Source of the DNA: Rickettsiales bacterium
GTDB lineage: Bacteria; Pseudomonadota; Alphaproteobacteria; Rickettsiales; Anaplasmataceae
Reading direction: 5' to 3'
Length of the DNA: 7,523 nucleotides
Assembly: GCA_031286185.1 (NCBI GenBank)
Contig: JAITUS010000002.1
Span: forward strand, 1 to 7,523
Each line of letters opens with the position of its first letter. The first letter of the stretch is position 1. Position numbers and translations under genes: made by a program. Positions 1-5,671 of this stretch are shown one piece after another. The notes beneath the pieces are model-generated. The model searched no databases and was not told the DNA's origin. It was given only the letters and a program-made list of their open reading frames with translations.

Positions 1-1
1 A

Positions 2-1213
2 AAGAGAAGTGTTTTTGCTGTTTTAGACATAGGTACAACAAAGATTATTTGTCTAATCGTCAAGGTCAGTGGCAATTTCAGTTATAAAATAACAGGAACA
101 GGTTATAAGATTGCAGAAGGTATAAATGGTGGATCAATAACTGACGTAAAGCATGCAAATTACTCTATTTCATCAACTATAGGTCTGGCTGAGCAAGTAT
201 CAGAGGAAACTATAGACCAGATATATGTTAATATTGCCGGATGTGGAATCTCATCTTTCAACGTGCACAATGAAATTATTGCAGCTAATCATGAAATCTC
301 TGACCGGGACATAAAACGTGTAGTCTTTCAAACGTTTGAGAAATATATTGAGGAAAATGTTATCATTCACAATATACCGCTAAAATATCACTTAGATGAC
401 ATGACCGATATAAAGGAAGTTGGTGGGTTGTATGGAAAAAGATTATCTGCTGACGTTAATGTTGTCACTGCTTCTCGCCCGGCGCTTACCAATATTGAAA
501 ACTGCGTAACCAATAACAGTGGGCTAAGTATGGCCGGCTGTATTGCATCTTCATATTCTGCAGGTCTTGCTTGTCTAAGTGAAGATGAGAAAGAACTTGG
601 AACTGCCATTGTTGACATAGGAGGTGGGTGCACTGCAATTGGAATTTTTAAAAGGGGGAAACTTATATATGCAGACAGCATTCCAATTGGTGGTATTCAT
701 ATCACTCGAGATATTGCTTATGGACTATGTACAAGCATAGAACATGCAGAGCGCATAAAAATACTATATGGTAATACTATCGTGACTTCAATAGATGAAA
801 ACGAGTATATCACAGTGCAAAATAATGAAAGTGATGAACCGACCCAAGTGCTCAAGTCTGAACTTGTTGACATTATAAGACCGAGAATCGAAGAAATACT
901 CGAACTAGTAAAAGAGCAATTTCGGGAGCAGAAAGACACGATTAATAAAGTAGTCATCACAGGCGGAACCAGTCAGCTCACAAGCATGAAAGAGATTGCA
1001 AGCTATATATTCAATAAACAAGTCCGTATTGGGTGTCCTAAGTCGTGTAGTGGCCTTGATGGCGAATACGATAAAAATCCTGTATTTTCTGCTGCCATAG
1101 GTTCTATAAAACTAATAGTTGATACTTTTTATAAAAATAGTCCCGGAATGCTCGGCCAGGATGGTAAAATAAGTAAATTGTATCACTGGGTTAAATCGAA
1201 AGTTACAGTCTAG
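2..1213 (+). CDS. ftsA: Cell division protein FtsA (5' end outside window)
   Basis: FtsA is the actin-like ATPase that anchors FtsZ filaments to the inner membrane and recruits later division proteins. The frame is open from base 2 to the TAG at 1211-1213, giving 403 visible codons; E. coli FtsA has about 420 residues, so only a few N-terminal residues are missing. The actin-fold signatures are in order: phosphate-1 loop VLDIGTTKIICLI at the extreme left, then the FtsA-specific 1C region, the ASSYSAGLACLSEDEKELG stretch that closely matches E. coli FtsA, phosphate-2 loop IVDIGGGCTAIGIF (about bases 608-649), and the adenosine loop VITGGTSQL (about 953-979). The last residues (KISKLYHWVKSKV) could form the amphipathic membrane-targeting helix. 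A start at GTG 263 would delete the ATP-binding N-terminus and is wrong. No ftsZ or ftsQ lies downstream. Family assignment is firm; the upstream neighbour is unknown. Confidence 0.95.
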   Translation, partial: KRSVFAVLDIGTTKIICLIVKVSGNFSYKITGTGYKIAEGINGGSITDVKHANYSISSTIGLAEQVSEETIDQIYVNIAGCGISSFNVHNEIIAANHEISDRDIKRVVFQTFEKYIEENVIIHNIPLKYHLDDMTDIKEVGGLYGKRLSADVNVVTASRPALTNIENCVTNNSGLSMAGCIASSYSAGLACLSEDEKELGTAIVDIGGGCTAIGIFKRGKLIYADSIPIGGIHITRDIAYGLCTSIEHAERIKILYGNTIVTSIDENEYITVQNNESDEPTQVLKSELVDIIRPRIEEILELVKEQFREQKDTINKVVITGGTSQLTSMKEIASYIFNKQVRIGCPKSCSGLDGEYDKNPVFSAAIGSIKLIVDTFYKNSPGMLGQDGKISKLYHWVKSKVTV

Positions 1214-1238
1214 ATTCCTGTTTTTTCTTATCATGCAA

Positions 1239-1259
1239 GCGTCACGCGCTGGAATGACA
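1239..1259. repeat. Half of a Wolbachia palindromic element, 26 bp after ftsA
   Basis: These 21 bases are identical to the reverse complement of 2113-2133, one end of the palindromic element inside the ygfZ-like gene. The match stops on the ftsA side, so only half of the palindrome remains. It includes the inner gcgtcacgcgc core and the ggaatgaca terminal part. I infer a decayed or partly deleted copy of the same element. Confidence 0.75.
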
Positions 1260-1283
1260 ACATTTGTTGCAAAAACAAATGTT
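1259..1283. repeat. Perfect 10-bp inverted repeat (hairpin) after ftsA
   Basis: The arms aacatttgtt (1259-1268) and aacaaatgtt (1274-1283) are perfectly complementary around a 5-base loop. It begins where the half palindromic element ends. It could act as a weak transcription stop or stabilise the ftsA mRNA end, but it is AT-rich and no clean T-run follows on the plus strand, so a terminator role is only possible. Confidence 0.5.
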
Positions 1284-1293
1284 TGTTCATAAA

Positions 1294-1436
1294 TTGCAAC
1301 TAGCTATAAATATTAAGAAATTTACTAAATGGAGAAAAAGGCAAAAGAAGCACCGAGTGGCGAGTTTTGACTCTATAATACTTTAAATTGGCGCTATAAT
1401 AATTTACCGACGCTTAGTTCAAGCGCGATTTGGCTG
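1294..1436 (+). repeat. Dispersed repeat, copy 1 (ftsA-ygfZ spacer)
   Basis: The copy has three blocks that recur near 7141-7334. The head has gcaacta...ataaa. The core 1314-1365 starts taagaaatttactaaatgg and continues with gaaaaaggcaaaagaagc and a cgagtggc-like end. The tail 1404-1436 is ttaccgacgctta...gcgatttggctg. Copy 2 shares the first 18 bases of the core exactly and has a recognisable tail. No protein function is evident, so this is most likely a non-coding dispersed element or the remains of one. Confidence 0.7.
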
Positions 1437-1526
1437 AATGTGGAAAAAATGTAAAAGACATGCAGCAGCTATAATTTGATACAACCCGACAAAAAATACC
1501 CTGAGCTTTTTACTGAATTTTGTCAT
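1419..1526 (-). CDS. Doubtful 35-residue hydrophobic small ORF in the repeat spacer
   Basis: An ATG at 1526 (minus strand) opens 35 codons ending in TGA at 1419-1421. The peptide starts MTKFSKKLRVFF and has one hydrophobic stretch (about residues 10-29), so it could be a single-pass membrane peptide. There is no convincing ribosome binding site, an in-frame stop lies shortly upstream, and the 3' end overlaps the tail of the dispersed repeat. It may be a fragment of a decayed gene carried by a repeat, or chance. I recognise no family. Confidence 0.2.
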   Translation of the reverse strand: MTKFSKKLRVFFVGLYQIIAAACLLHFFHIQPNRA

Positions 1527-1626
1527 TAAGCCTGCAGATCAAAAACAAGTTTCAAGCCAGAAATACCCTTGCTGTTGTAATAAGGGTGCTGGAGGAATTT
1601 GTCAAGTAGTTTTTTGTTTCTATGGT

Positions 1627-1640
1627 CAGTGCATGCACTG
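1627..1640. repeat. 14-bp perfect palindrome 3' of ygfZ
   Basis: The bases cagtgca and tgcactg form a gap-free palindrome 22 bp beyond the stop of the minus-strand ygfZ-like gene. Without a loop or a T-run on the minus strand it is a poor terminator. It may be part of a repeat or a protein-binding site, with no direct evidence for either. Confidence 0.4.
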
Positions 1641-1662
1641 CCTTAACTTAGACCCCAACATC

Positions 1663-2544
1663 CTAACGCGCAGATATTTTTACCCCACCGGTATATAAAT
1701 TGGCGCGGCTTTTCCCAGTATAAAGCAATGCAAGTCCAATATTGTCTACGCTAGAGCGCAGTTCGCCTATTTCTTCATTGTTCTCATTTGTTACTTTAGT
1801 ACCGATATTTGGAAGTGTGCTATTTCCCTCAACAAGGTAGAGTTTTCTTCTGAACGTTTCTTGTCTGCTCATTCGATTTACAACTTCCTGGCCTATATAA
1901 CACCCCTTATTGAAGCTTATTCCGTTGATCTTACCGATTAAATATTGCAGCGGAAATGACGAATTCTGCACCATATCTCTTGCTCCATCTGGAACGAGGT
2001 TTTGAATTCTAACTTTTTCGTACTGAGTAAAATCTCCGGCTGGCTGCTTTATTTCGCCTTTATGTATGATCCTCATTCCCAAAGATTTGTGCCTTGGATC
2101 TTGAAAAGCAATGTCATTCCAGCGCGTGACGCTGGAATCCAGTAGATCTGGTGTTACTTCAATATGTGACGCTGGCTGGATCCCAGTGTCCACTACTTGG
2201 ATGACAGGGGGAGGTTCAATATGCTCTGTATTAAACAAAACCCCAACCTTATACAATGAACTAACGTCTTTAATCCTCACTCTCAGGTAAGTTTTAAGCA
2301 AATCTAGTTTCTCAATTATTTGCCGCAAGTGTATATTTTCGCATTCCAAAAGGATATATTTATCATATCCAATAAGAAAAAAATCGTATAAGTACTTTCC
2401 CTGAGGGCTAAGCAATAAAGAGTAAATAACCTTTTGGCTATCTAACTTATTAATGTCATTTGTTATAATACCCTGCAGGAAATCCCTCGTGTCTGGCCCG
2501 TATAAAACTATTACACCACGGCTTTGCAATGGTATATAACTCAT
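1663..2544 (-). CDS. ygfZ: YgfZ/GcvT-like folate-binding protein (Fe-S cluster maintenance), with in-frame palindromic insert
   Basis: This 293-residue protein belongs to the YgfZ/IBA57 family (COG0354), which resembles the aminomethyltransferase GcvT, binds tetrahydrofolate and supports repair or assembly of Fe-S enzymes. The N-terminal part has the family's typical LQGIITNDI (residues 23-31) and LLLSPQGKYLYDFFL (43-57); FQDPRHKSLGMRII (147-160) follows, and the diagnostic KGCYIGQE motif with its conserved cysteine is at 213-220. Residues about 113-144 do not look like the family: they are the translation of a palindromic element (2113-2206) that keeps the frame open. The segment sits just before the FQDPR motif, in a position likely to be a surface loop. 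The gene faces away from groES with 145 bp between starts. No strong ribosome binding site precedes the ATG at 2544, but the N-terminus starts where the family normally does. Confidence 0.9.
   Translation of the reverse strand: MSYIPLQSRGVIVLYGPDTRDFLQGIITNDINKLDSQKVIYSLLLSPQGKYLYDFFLIGYDKYILLECENIHLRQIIEKLDLLKTYLRVRIKDVSSLYKVGVLFNTEHIEPPPVIQVVDTGIQPASHIEVTPDLLDSSVTRWNDIAFQDPRHKSLGMRIIHKGEIKQPAGDFTQYEKVRIQNLVPDGARDMVQNSSFPLQYLIGKINGISFNKGCYIGQEVVNRMSRQETFRRKLYLVEGNSTLPNIGTKVTNENNEEIGELRSSVDNIGLALLYTGKSRANLYTGGVKISAR
2113..2206. mobile_element. Protein-coding Wolbachia palindromic element inside ygfZ
   Basis: The outer ends tgtcat (2113-2118) and atgaca (2201-2206) are inverted. Inside is a perfect 9-bp stem attccagcg / cgctggaat (2116-2124 and 2130-2138) around a 5-base loop, and a second, decayed stem near 2172-2206 (ctggatcccagtg...cttggatg). 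This composition matches the small palindromic repeats described in Wolbachia (WPE) that can insert in frame into genes. Here the minus-strand reading gives about 32 extra residues (PVIQVVDT to RWND). Exact ends and any target duplication cannot be fixed without an uninterrupted homologue. Confidence 0.8.
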
Positions 2545-2624
2545 ACAATTTCTGTCAATAAACCTAAATTTTACTATACAGCATTGGGCACTTTTCGTCT
2601 TCTTATATTTTACAAGTCTCAGCC

Positions 2625-2656
2625 CTTGAAATCCAGCTTACAAGTACATATATAAG
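2625..2656 (+). promoter_or_regulatory. Candidate heat-shock (sigma-32 type) promoter of groES-groEL
   Basis: CTTGAAA at 2625-2631 matches the sigma-32 -35 consensus exactly. CATATA at 2647-2652 fits the CATNTA end of the sigma-32 -10 element at a spacing close to the E. coli groE promoter. The same bases also read as a sigma-70 promoter: TTGAAA (2626-2631), a 17-base spacer and TATATA (2649-2654). Transcription would start roughly 25-30 bp before the groES ATG. No CIRCE inverted repeat is visible, which argues against HrcA control. Confidence 0.6.
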
Positions 2657-2689
2657 TTTATAGGTTAATTTGTTGATGAGGAAAAGCAA

Positions 2690-2980
2690 ATGTCAAGTAT
2701 AAACTTAAGTGTATTGGATGATAGTGTTCTGATTAAGCCTATCAGCGAAGAAAAACAAGGTGGGATCGTGCTTCCATCAAGTGCTGAAAAGAAACCTACT
2801 AAAGGTGAAGTTATAGCAACTGGTGAAGGTTCACGCAATTCAAGTGGTGAATGCATAGCTTTAACTGTAAAAGCAGGTGATAAAGTGTTTTATCGGCAGT
2901 GGGCTGGTACGGAGATAGAGCACGGCGATGAAAAGTTTATAGTAATGAAAGAGTCCGATATACTTGCTATCGTTAGGTAG
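2690..2980 (+). CDS. groES: Co-chaperonin GroES (Hsp10)
   Basis: GroES forms the seven-subunit lid that closes the GroEL folding chamber in the cytoplasm. The protein is 96 residues, the normal family length. The N-terminal strand [12 protein letters not shown] leads into the mobile loop (about residues 20-39) with the GGIVL segment at 24-28 that docks on the GroEL apical domain. GEVIATGEG follows, then [16 protein letters not shown] in the roof/barrel region and the C-terminal strand [11 protein letters not shown] gagga ribosome binding site at 2678-2682 is 7 bp before the ATG. It is the first gene of the chaperonin operon, 101 bp ahead of groEL, and probably shares the heat-shock-like promoter upstream. 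Confidence 0.97.
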   Translation: MSSINLSVLDDSVLIKPISEEKQGGIVLPSSAEKKPTKGEVIATGEGSRNSSGECIALTVKAGDKVFYRQWAGTEIEHGDEKFIVMKESDILAIVR

Positions 2981-3081
2981 CAGCTTTTATTTTTATTAAA
3001 CTAAAACAAAGCACAACATAGTGCATTGTAAGTGATTTTATTATAGTTTTCTAAATTTTTTATTAACAAGAGGTGATAAAA

Positions 3082-4734
3082 ATGACTAATGTAGTAGTGT
3101 CAGGCGAGCAGTTGCAAGAAGCTTTTCGCGAAGTTGCAGCAATAGTAGACTCAACAGTAGCAGTAACTGCAGGGCCTAGAGGAAAAACAGTAGGGATTAA
3201 TAAGCCCTATGGAGCGCCAGAAATTACAAAAGATGGTTATAAGGTAATGAAGGGTATCAAACCTGAAAAACCATTGAATGCTGCAATAACAAGCATCTTT
3301 GCTCAAAGCTGTTCTCAATGTAATGATAAAGTTGGTGATGGTACAACAACGTGCTCAATACTAACTAGCAACATGATAACGGAGGCTTCAAAATCAATTG
3401 CTGCTGGAAATGATCGTGTTAGCATTAAAAATGGAATGCAGAAGGCAAAAAATGTAGTATTAAAGGAAATTGCATCGATGTCTCGCACAATTTCTTTGGA
3501 GAAGGTAGATGAAGTAGCGCAAGTTGCTATCATTTCTGCAAATGGTGATAGAGATATTGGTAGTAGCATTGCTGATGCCGTTAAAAAAGTAGGAAAAGAA
3601 GGTGTGATCACTGTTGAAGAAAGTAAGGGTTCAAAAGAGTTGGAAGTTGAGCTTACTACTGGTATGCAGTTTGATCGTGGTTATCTTTCTCCGTACTTTA
3701 TTACGAACAATGAAAAAATGATTGTGGAGCTTGATGATCCATATCTCTTAATTACAGAGAAAAAACTGAATATTATCCAACCTCTACTTCCTGTTCTTGA
3801 AGCTGTTGTTAAGTCTGGTAGATCTTTACTTATTATTGCAGAGGATATTGAAGGTGAAGCATTAAGTACTTTGGTTATCAACAAACTGCGTGGTGGCCTA
3901 AAAGTCGCTGCGGTAAAAGCTCCAGGCTTTGGTGACAGAAGAAAAGAGATGCTTGAAGATATAGCAGCTTTAACAGGCGCTAAGTACGTCATAAAAGACG
4001 AGCTTGGAATCAAGATGGAAAATCTCACTCTTGAAGATCTTGGTACCGCTAAAAATGTTAAAACCACTAAAGACAATACCACAATTGTCAGTGAAAATAG
4101 CGATTCTGACAGAGTGAAAGCTAGAATCGAACAGATCAAATCGCAAATTGAAACTTCAACTTCTGATTACGATAAGGAAAAGCTAAGGGAGCGTTTAGCA
4201 AAATTATCAGGCGGTGTTGCTGTGCTTAAAGTTGGTGGAGCAACTGAAGTAGAAGTTAAAGAGCGTAGAGATAGAGTTGAGGATGCACTGCATGCAACAA
4301 GAGCTGCAATTGAAGAAGGCATAGTTCCAGGTGGTGGAGTCGCACTTCTTTACACTTCATCTGTTCTTGATAAGCTAAAAGGTGGAAGTGATGAAGAACA
4401 AATAGGTATAAATATTATTAAGAAAGTCCTCAGTGCTCCTATCAAGAGATTAGTCAAAAATGCTGGTCTTGAGTCTGCTGTTATAATTGATCATTTGATT
4501 AAACAGAATGATAAAGAGCTTATATACAACGTTGAAGCTATGAATTATGCTAACGCATTTACTGCAGGTGTTATCGACCCAGTGAAGGTGGTTCGTATTG
4601 CCTTTGAAACAGCGATATCTGTTGCAAGCGTACTGATTACTACTGAATCTATGATAGTTGATGTACCAAACAAGGATGAAAGCGCTTCATCCCCTATGGG
4701 TGCAGGTGGCATGGGTGGAATGAATGGGTTCTAA
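3082..4734 (+). CDS. groEL: Chaperonin GroEL (Hsp60)
   Basis: GroEL is the ATP-driven double-ring folding chamber of the cytoplasm, often one of the most abundant proteins in insect endosymbionts. From ATG 3082 it has 550 residues (MTNVVVSG...). A GTG at 3073 in the same frame would add three residues but lies inside the ribosome binding site aagaggtg (3068-3075), so the ATG is preferred. Landmarks are the ATP-binding ITKDG (48-52) and GDGTTT (85-90), the apical-domain stretch [13 protein letters not shown] (194-206), [13 protein letters not shown] (279-291), the catalytic aspartate in EDALHATRA (D401, equivalent to E. coli D398), the cpn60 signature [12 protein letters not shown] (408-419), and a short GGM-rich tail ending MGGMNGF. 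One oddity is [10 protein letters not shown] at 28-37 where most bacteria have VTLGPKGRNV. The cysteine right after GDGTTT is also unusual. Both fit my recollection of Wolbachia GroEL. Confidence 0.98.
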   Translation: MTNVVVSGEQLQEAFREVAAIVDSTVAVTAGPRGKTVGINKPYGAPEITKDGYKVMKGIKPEKPLNAAITSIFAQSCSQCNDKVGDGTTTCSILTSNMITEASKSIAAGNDRVSIKNGMQKAKNVVLKEIASMSRTISLEKVDEVAQVAIISANGDRDIGSSIADAVKKVGKEGVITVEESKGSKELEVELTTGMQFDRGYLSPYFITNNEKMIVELDDPYLLITEKKLNIIQPLLPVLEAVVKSGRSLLIIAEDIEGEALSTLVINKLRGGLKVAAVKAPGFGDRRKEMLEDIAALTGAKYVIKDELGIKMENLTLEDLGTAKNVKTTKDNTTIVSENSDSDRVKARIEQIKSQIETSTSDYDKEKLRERLAKLSGGVAVLKVGGATEVEVKERRDRVEDALHATRAAIEEGIVPGGGVALLYTSSVLDKLKGGSDEEQIGINIIKKVLSAPIKRLVKNAGLESAVIIDHLIKQNDKELIYNVEAMNYANAFTAGVIDPVKVVRIAFETAISVASVLITTESMIVDVPNKDESASSPMGAGGMGGMNGF

Positions 4735-4744
4735 GTAAATGAAA

Positions 4745-4775
4745 CCGTGGGGCAAGAAATTCACTTGCTCCACGG
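4745..4775 (+). terminator. Hairpin 10 bp after groEL, probable terminator or mRNA 3' end
   Basis: The arms ccgtggggcaag (4745-4756) and cttgctccacgg (4764-4775) pair over 12 positions with one G-U pair around a 7-base loop. This is the most GC-rich stem in the window. A run of five T (4788-4792) comes only 12 bases later, so termination may be imperfect, or the stem may protect the groEL mRNA. Confidence 0.6.
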
Positions 4776-4830
4776 GTATCTCTATAGTTTTTAAAATCTC
4801 ATATTTTACTGTGTGCTAAAGGTAATACGC

Positions 4831-4867
4831 GTAGTGCTTTGTACAAAAAGACACTACTTTTTATTTT
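4831..4867 (+). terminator. Second intrinsic terminator after groEL
   Basis: The arms gtagtg (4831-4836) and cactac (4852-4857) pair. Inside them cttt and aaag extend the stem past a one-base bulge, leaving a loop of about 6 bases. The stem is followed directly by TTTTTATTTT. This is the classic shape of a Rho-independent terminator and probably backs up the hairpin next to groEL. Confidence 0.6.
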
Positions 4868-5049
4868 CCTTATCCTTTTCACTTCTTTATACTACGGTTA
4901 TCTAATAACAAAAGGCAGCGCAGAAGCCCCCTGGGGTGGGTGTCTCTACATTAGTACAATATTATATTAATAAATAATTTATATAATATTGTTTATTATA
5001 ATAGCTAAAATCTAAATTTTTCCTTTATATATAGGGTAGAACTGCCTTT
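4868..5049. other. AT-rich spacer before the DsbD-like gene
   Basis: With the two terminators before it, this completes a 315-bp gap without a gene. It holds a short GC-rich island (4912-4950, with ccccctgggg at 4927-4936) that weakly resembles the core of the dispersed repeat. It also holds the AT-rich inverted repeat at 4956-4992 and a TATAAT at 4997-5002, about 50 bp before the next start. The TATAAT could be a -10 box, but no good -35 box is found at the right distance. Confidence 0.4.
4956..4992. repeat. AT-rich inverted repeat, 12-bp arms
   Basis: acaatattatat (4956-4967) and atataatattgt (4981-4992) are perfect inverted copies around a 13-base AT-only centre. It lies just upstream of the possible promoter of the DsbD-like gene. 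In such AT-rich DNA a chance palindrome is possible, but 12 perfect pairs is notable. Confidence 0.45.
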
Positions 5050-5552
5050 ATGAAAATACATGTACATTTAATATTGTCTTTGCTTTTTTTTGCACTCAAC
5101 TTCATGCTAACGAAGAAGTTGCAAAATTTGATTTGCTTATTGGTAAGGTAAATGAAGTAAACCTTACCCTTGAAGGTGCAATAAAGGTTACAATAAGACC
5201 AGGTTGGCATATATATTATAAGGACCCTGGAGATTTTGGTCTTCCCACTTCTTTTGATTGCAAGGGCAATACATCAAATATAGATATTTACTGGCCTACT
5301 CCAAAAGAACATAAAGATAAGGTAGGGAGAGTGACATTTGTCAGTAACGTATACAAGGATATGGTATTATTTCCCTTCAAGATGAGCGTGTTTCCAAGTC
5401 AAGGTTATGTTGACCTTAACTTTCGTATAAATTATGCGATATGTAAAGATAGGTGCATCCCTAAAAAGGCTGAGATAAAAATCAGGCAACCACTAAAGAA
5501 CTTTGTGGACTCTGATGTCAGTAAACTCATAAACAAGTGGTATGAAAAATAG
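5050..5552 (+). CDS. Secreted DsbD/ScsB alpha-domain-like protein, apparent frameshift in signal peptide
   Basis: The mature part is similar to the periplasmic N-terminal domain of DsbD/ScsB, which passes electrons from the membrane to periplasmic thiol proteins. Family features are PGWHIYYKDPGDFGLPTSF, IDIYWPTPKEH, YKDMVLFPF and YAICKDRCIPKKAE, with the cysteine pair CKDRC in the position of the redox pair. It ends after this domain: no DsbD membrane domain or thioredoxin domain follows. The natural start is ATG 5050, which opens a signal peptide (MKIHVHLILSLLFF). Its frame runs into a stop after 33 codons, while the domain lies in another frame from about 5091. The switch falls in a run of eight T (5084-5091). 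With nine T the frame would continue FFCTQLHANEEVAKFD, giving a full signal peptide with a likely cut after LHA and a protein of 167 residues. Otherwise only an internal TTG at 5133 is available, giving 139 residues without an export signal. It may be a recent pseudogene, a sequencing error, or a gene read by polymerase slippage. Confidence 0.75.
5084..5091 (+). other. Run of eight T at the frame break (possible slippage site)
   Basis: The eight T sit in the hydrophobic core of the signal peptide. The upstream ATG frame and the downstream domain frame join exactly if one T is added. Homopolymer runs of this length are known sites of polymerase slippage and of indel sequencing errors in AT-rich endosymbiont genomes. 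Confidence 0.7.
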
Positions 5553-5671
5553 GGTTTGGCAGACTGTTAGCTTATATAGCGTTTGTAGTGTGACTTCTCA
5601 TGAATAATAAGTTAGGTATTTTCAACTTTTGTGTGTATACTCAAGTTAAAATGCTTACCTTCAGCATATAG

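Noticed and set aside
388..960. Minus-strand open frames inside ftsA
   Set aside because: They lie wholly antisense to conserved FtsA domains and show no independent coding signs.
1557..1592. Short inverted repeat acccttgctg...aagggt with outer ccag/ctgg
   Set aside because: The 6-bp stem with an internal loop is weak, and the T-run that follows is more than 20 bases away.
3073..3081. GTG start for groEL three codons upstream
   Set aside because: The GTG is part of the ribosome binding site aagaggtg; the ATG at 3082 has correct spacing.
3315..4139. Open frames on the minus strand inside groEL (3315-3611 and 3681-4139)
   Set aside because: They are antisense to a fully conserved groEL frame, have no ribosome binding site or recognisable family, and reflect its codon pattern.
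5025..5210. 61-codon minus-strand frame opposite the start of the DsbD-like gene
   Set aside because: It overlaps the signal peptide and domain start of a recognisable gene and has low-complexity, unconserved content.
5651..5671. Earlier ATG (5651) for the symporter
   Set aside because: It is in frame but stops at TAG 5669-5671, immediately before the real start at 5672.
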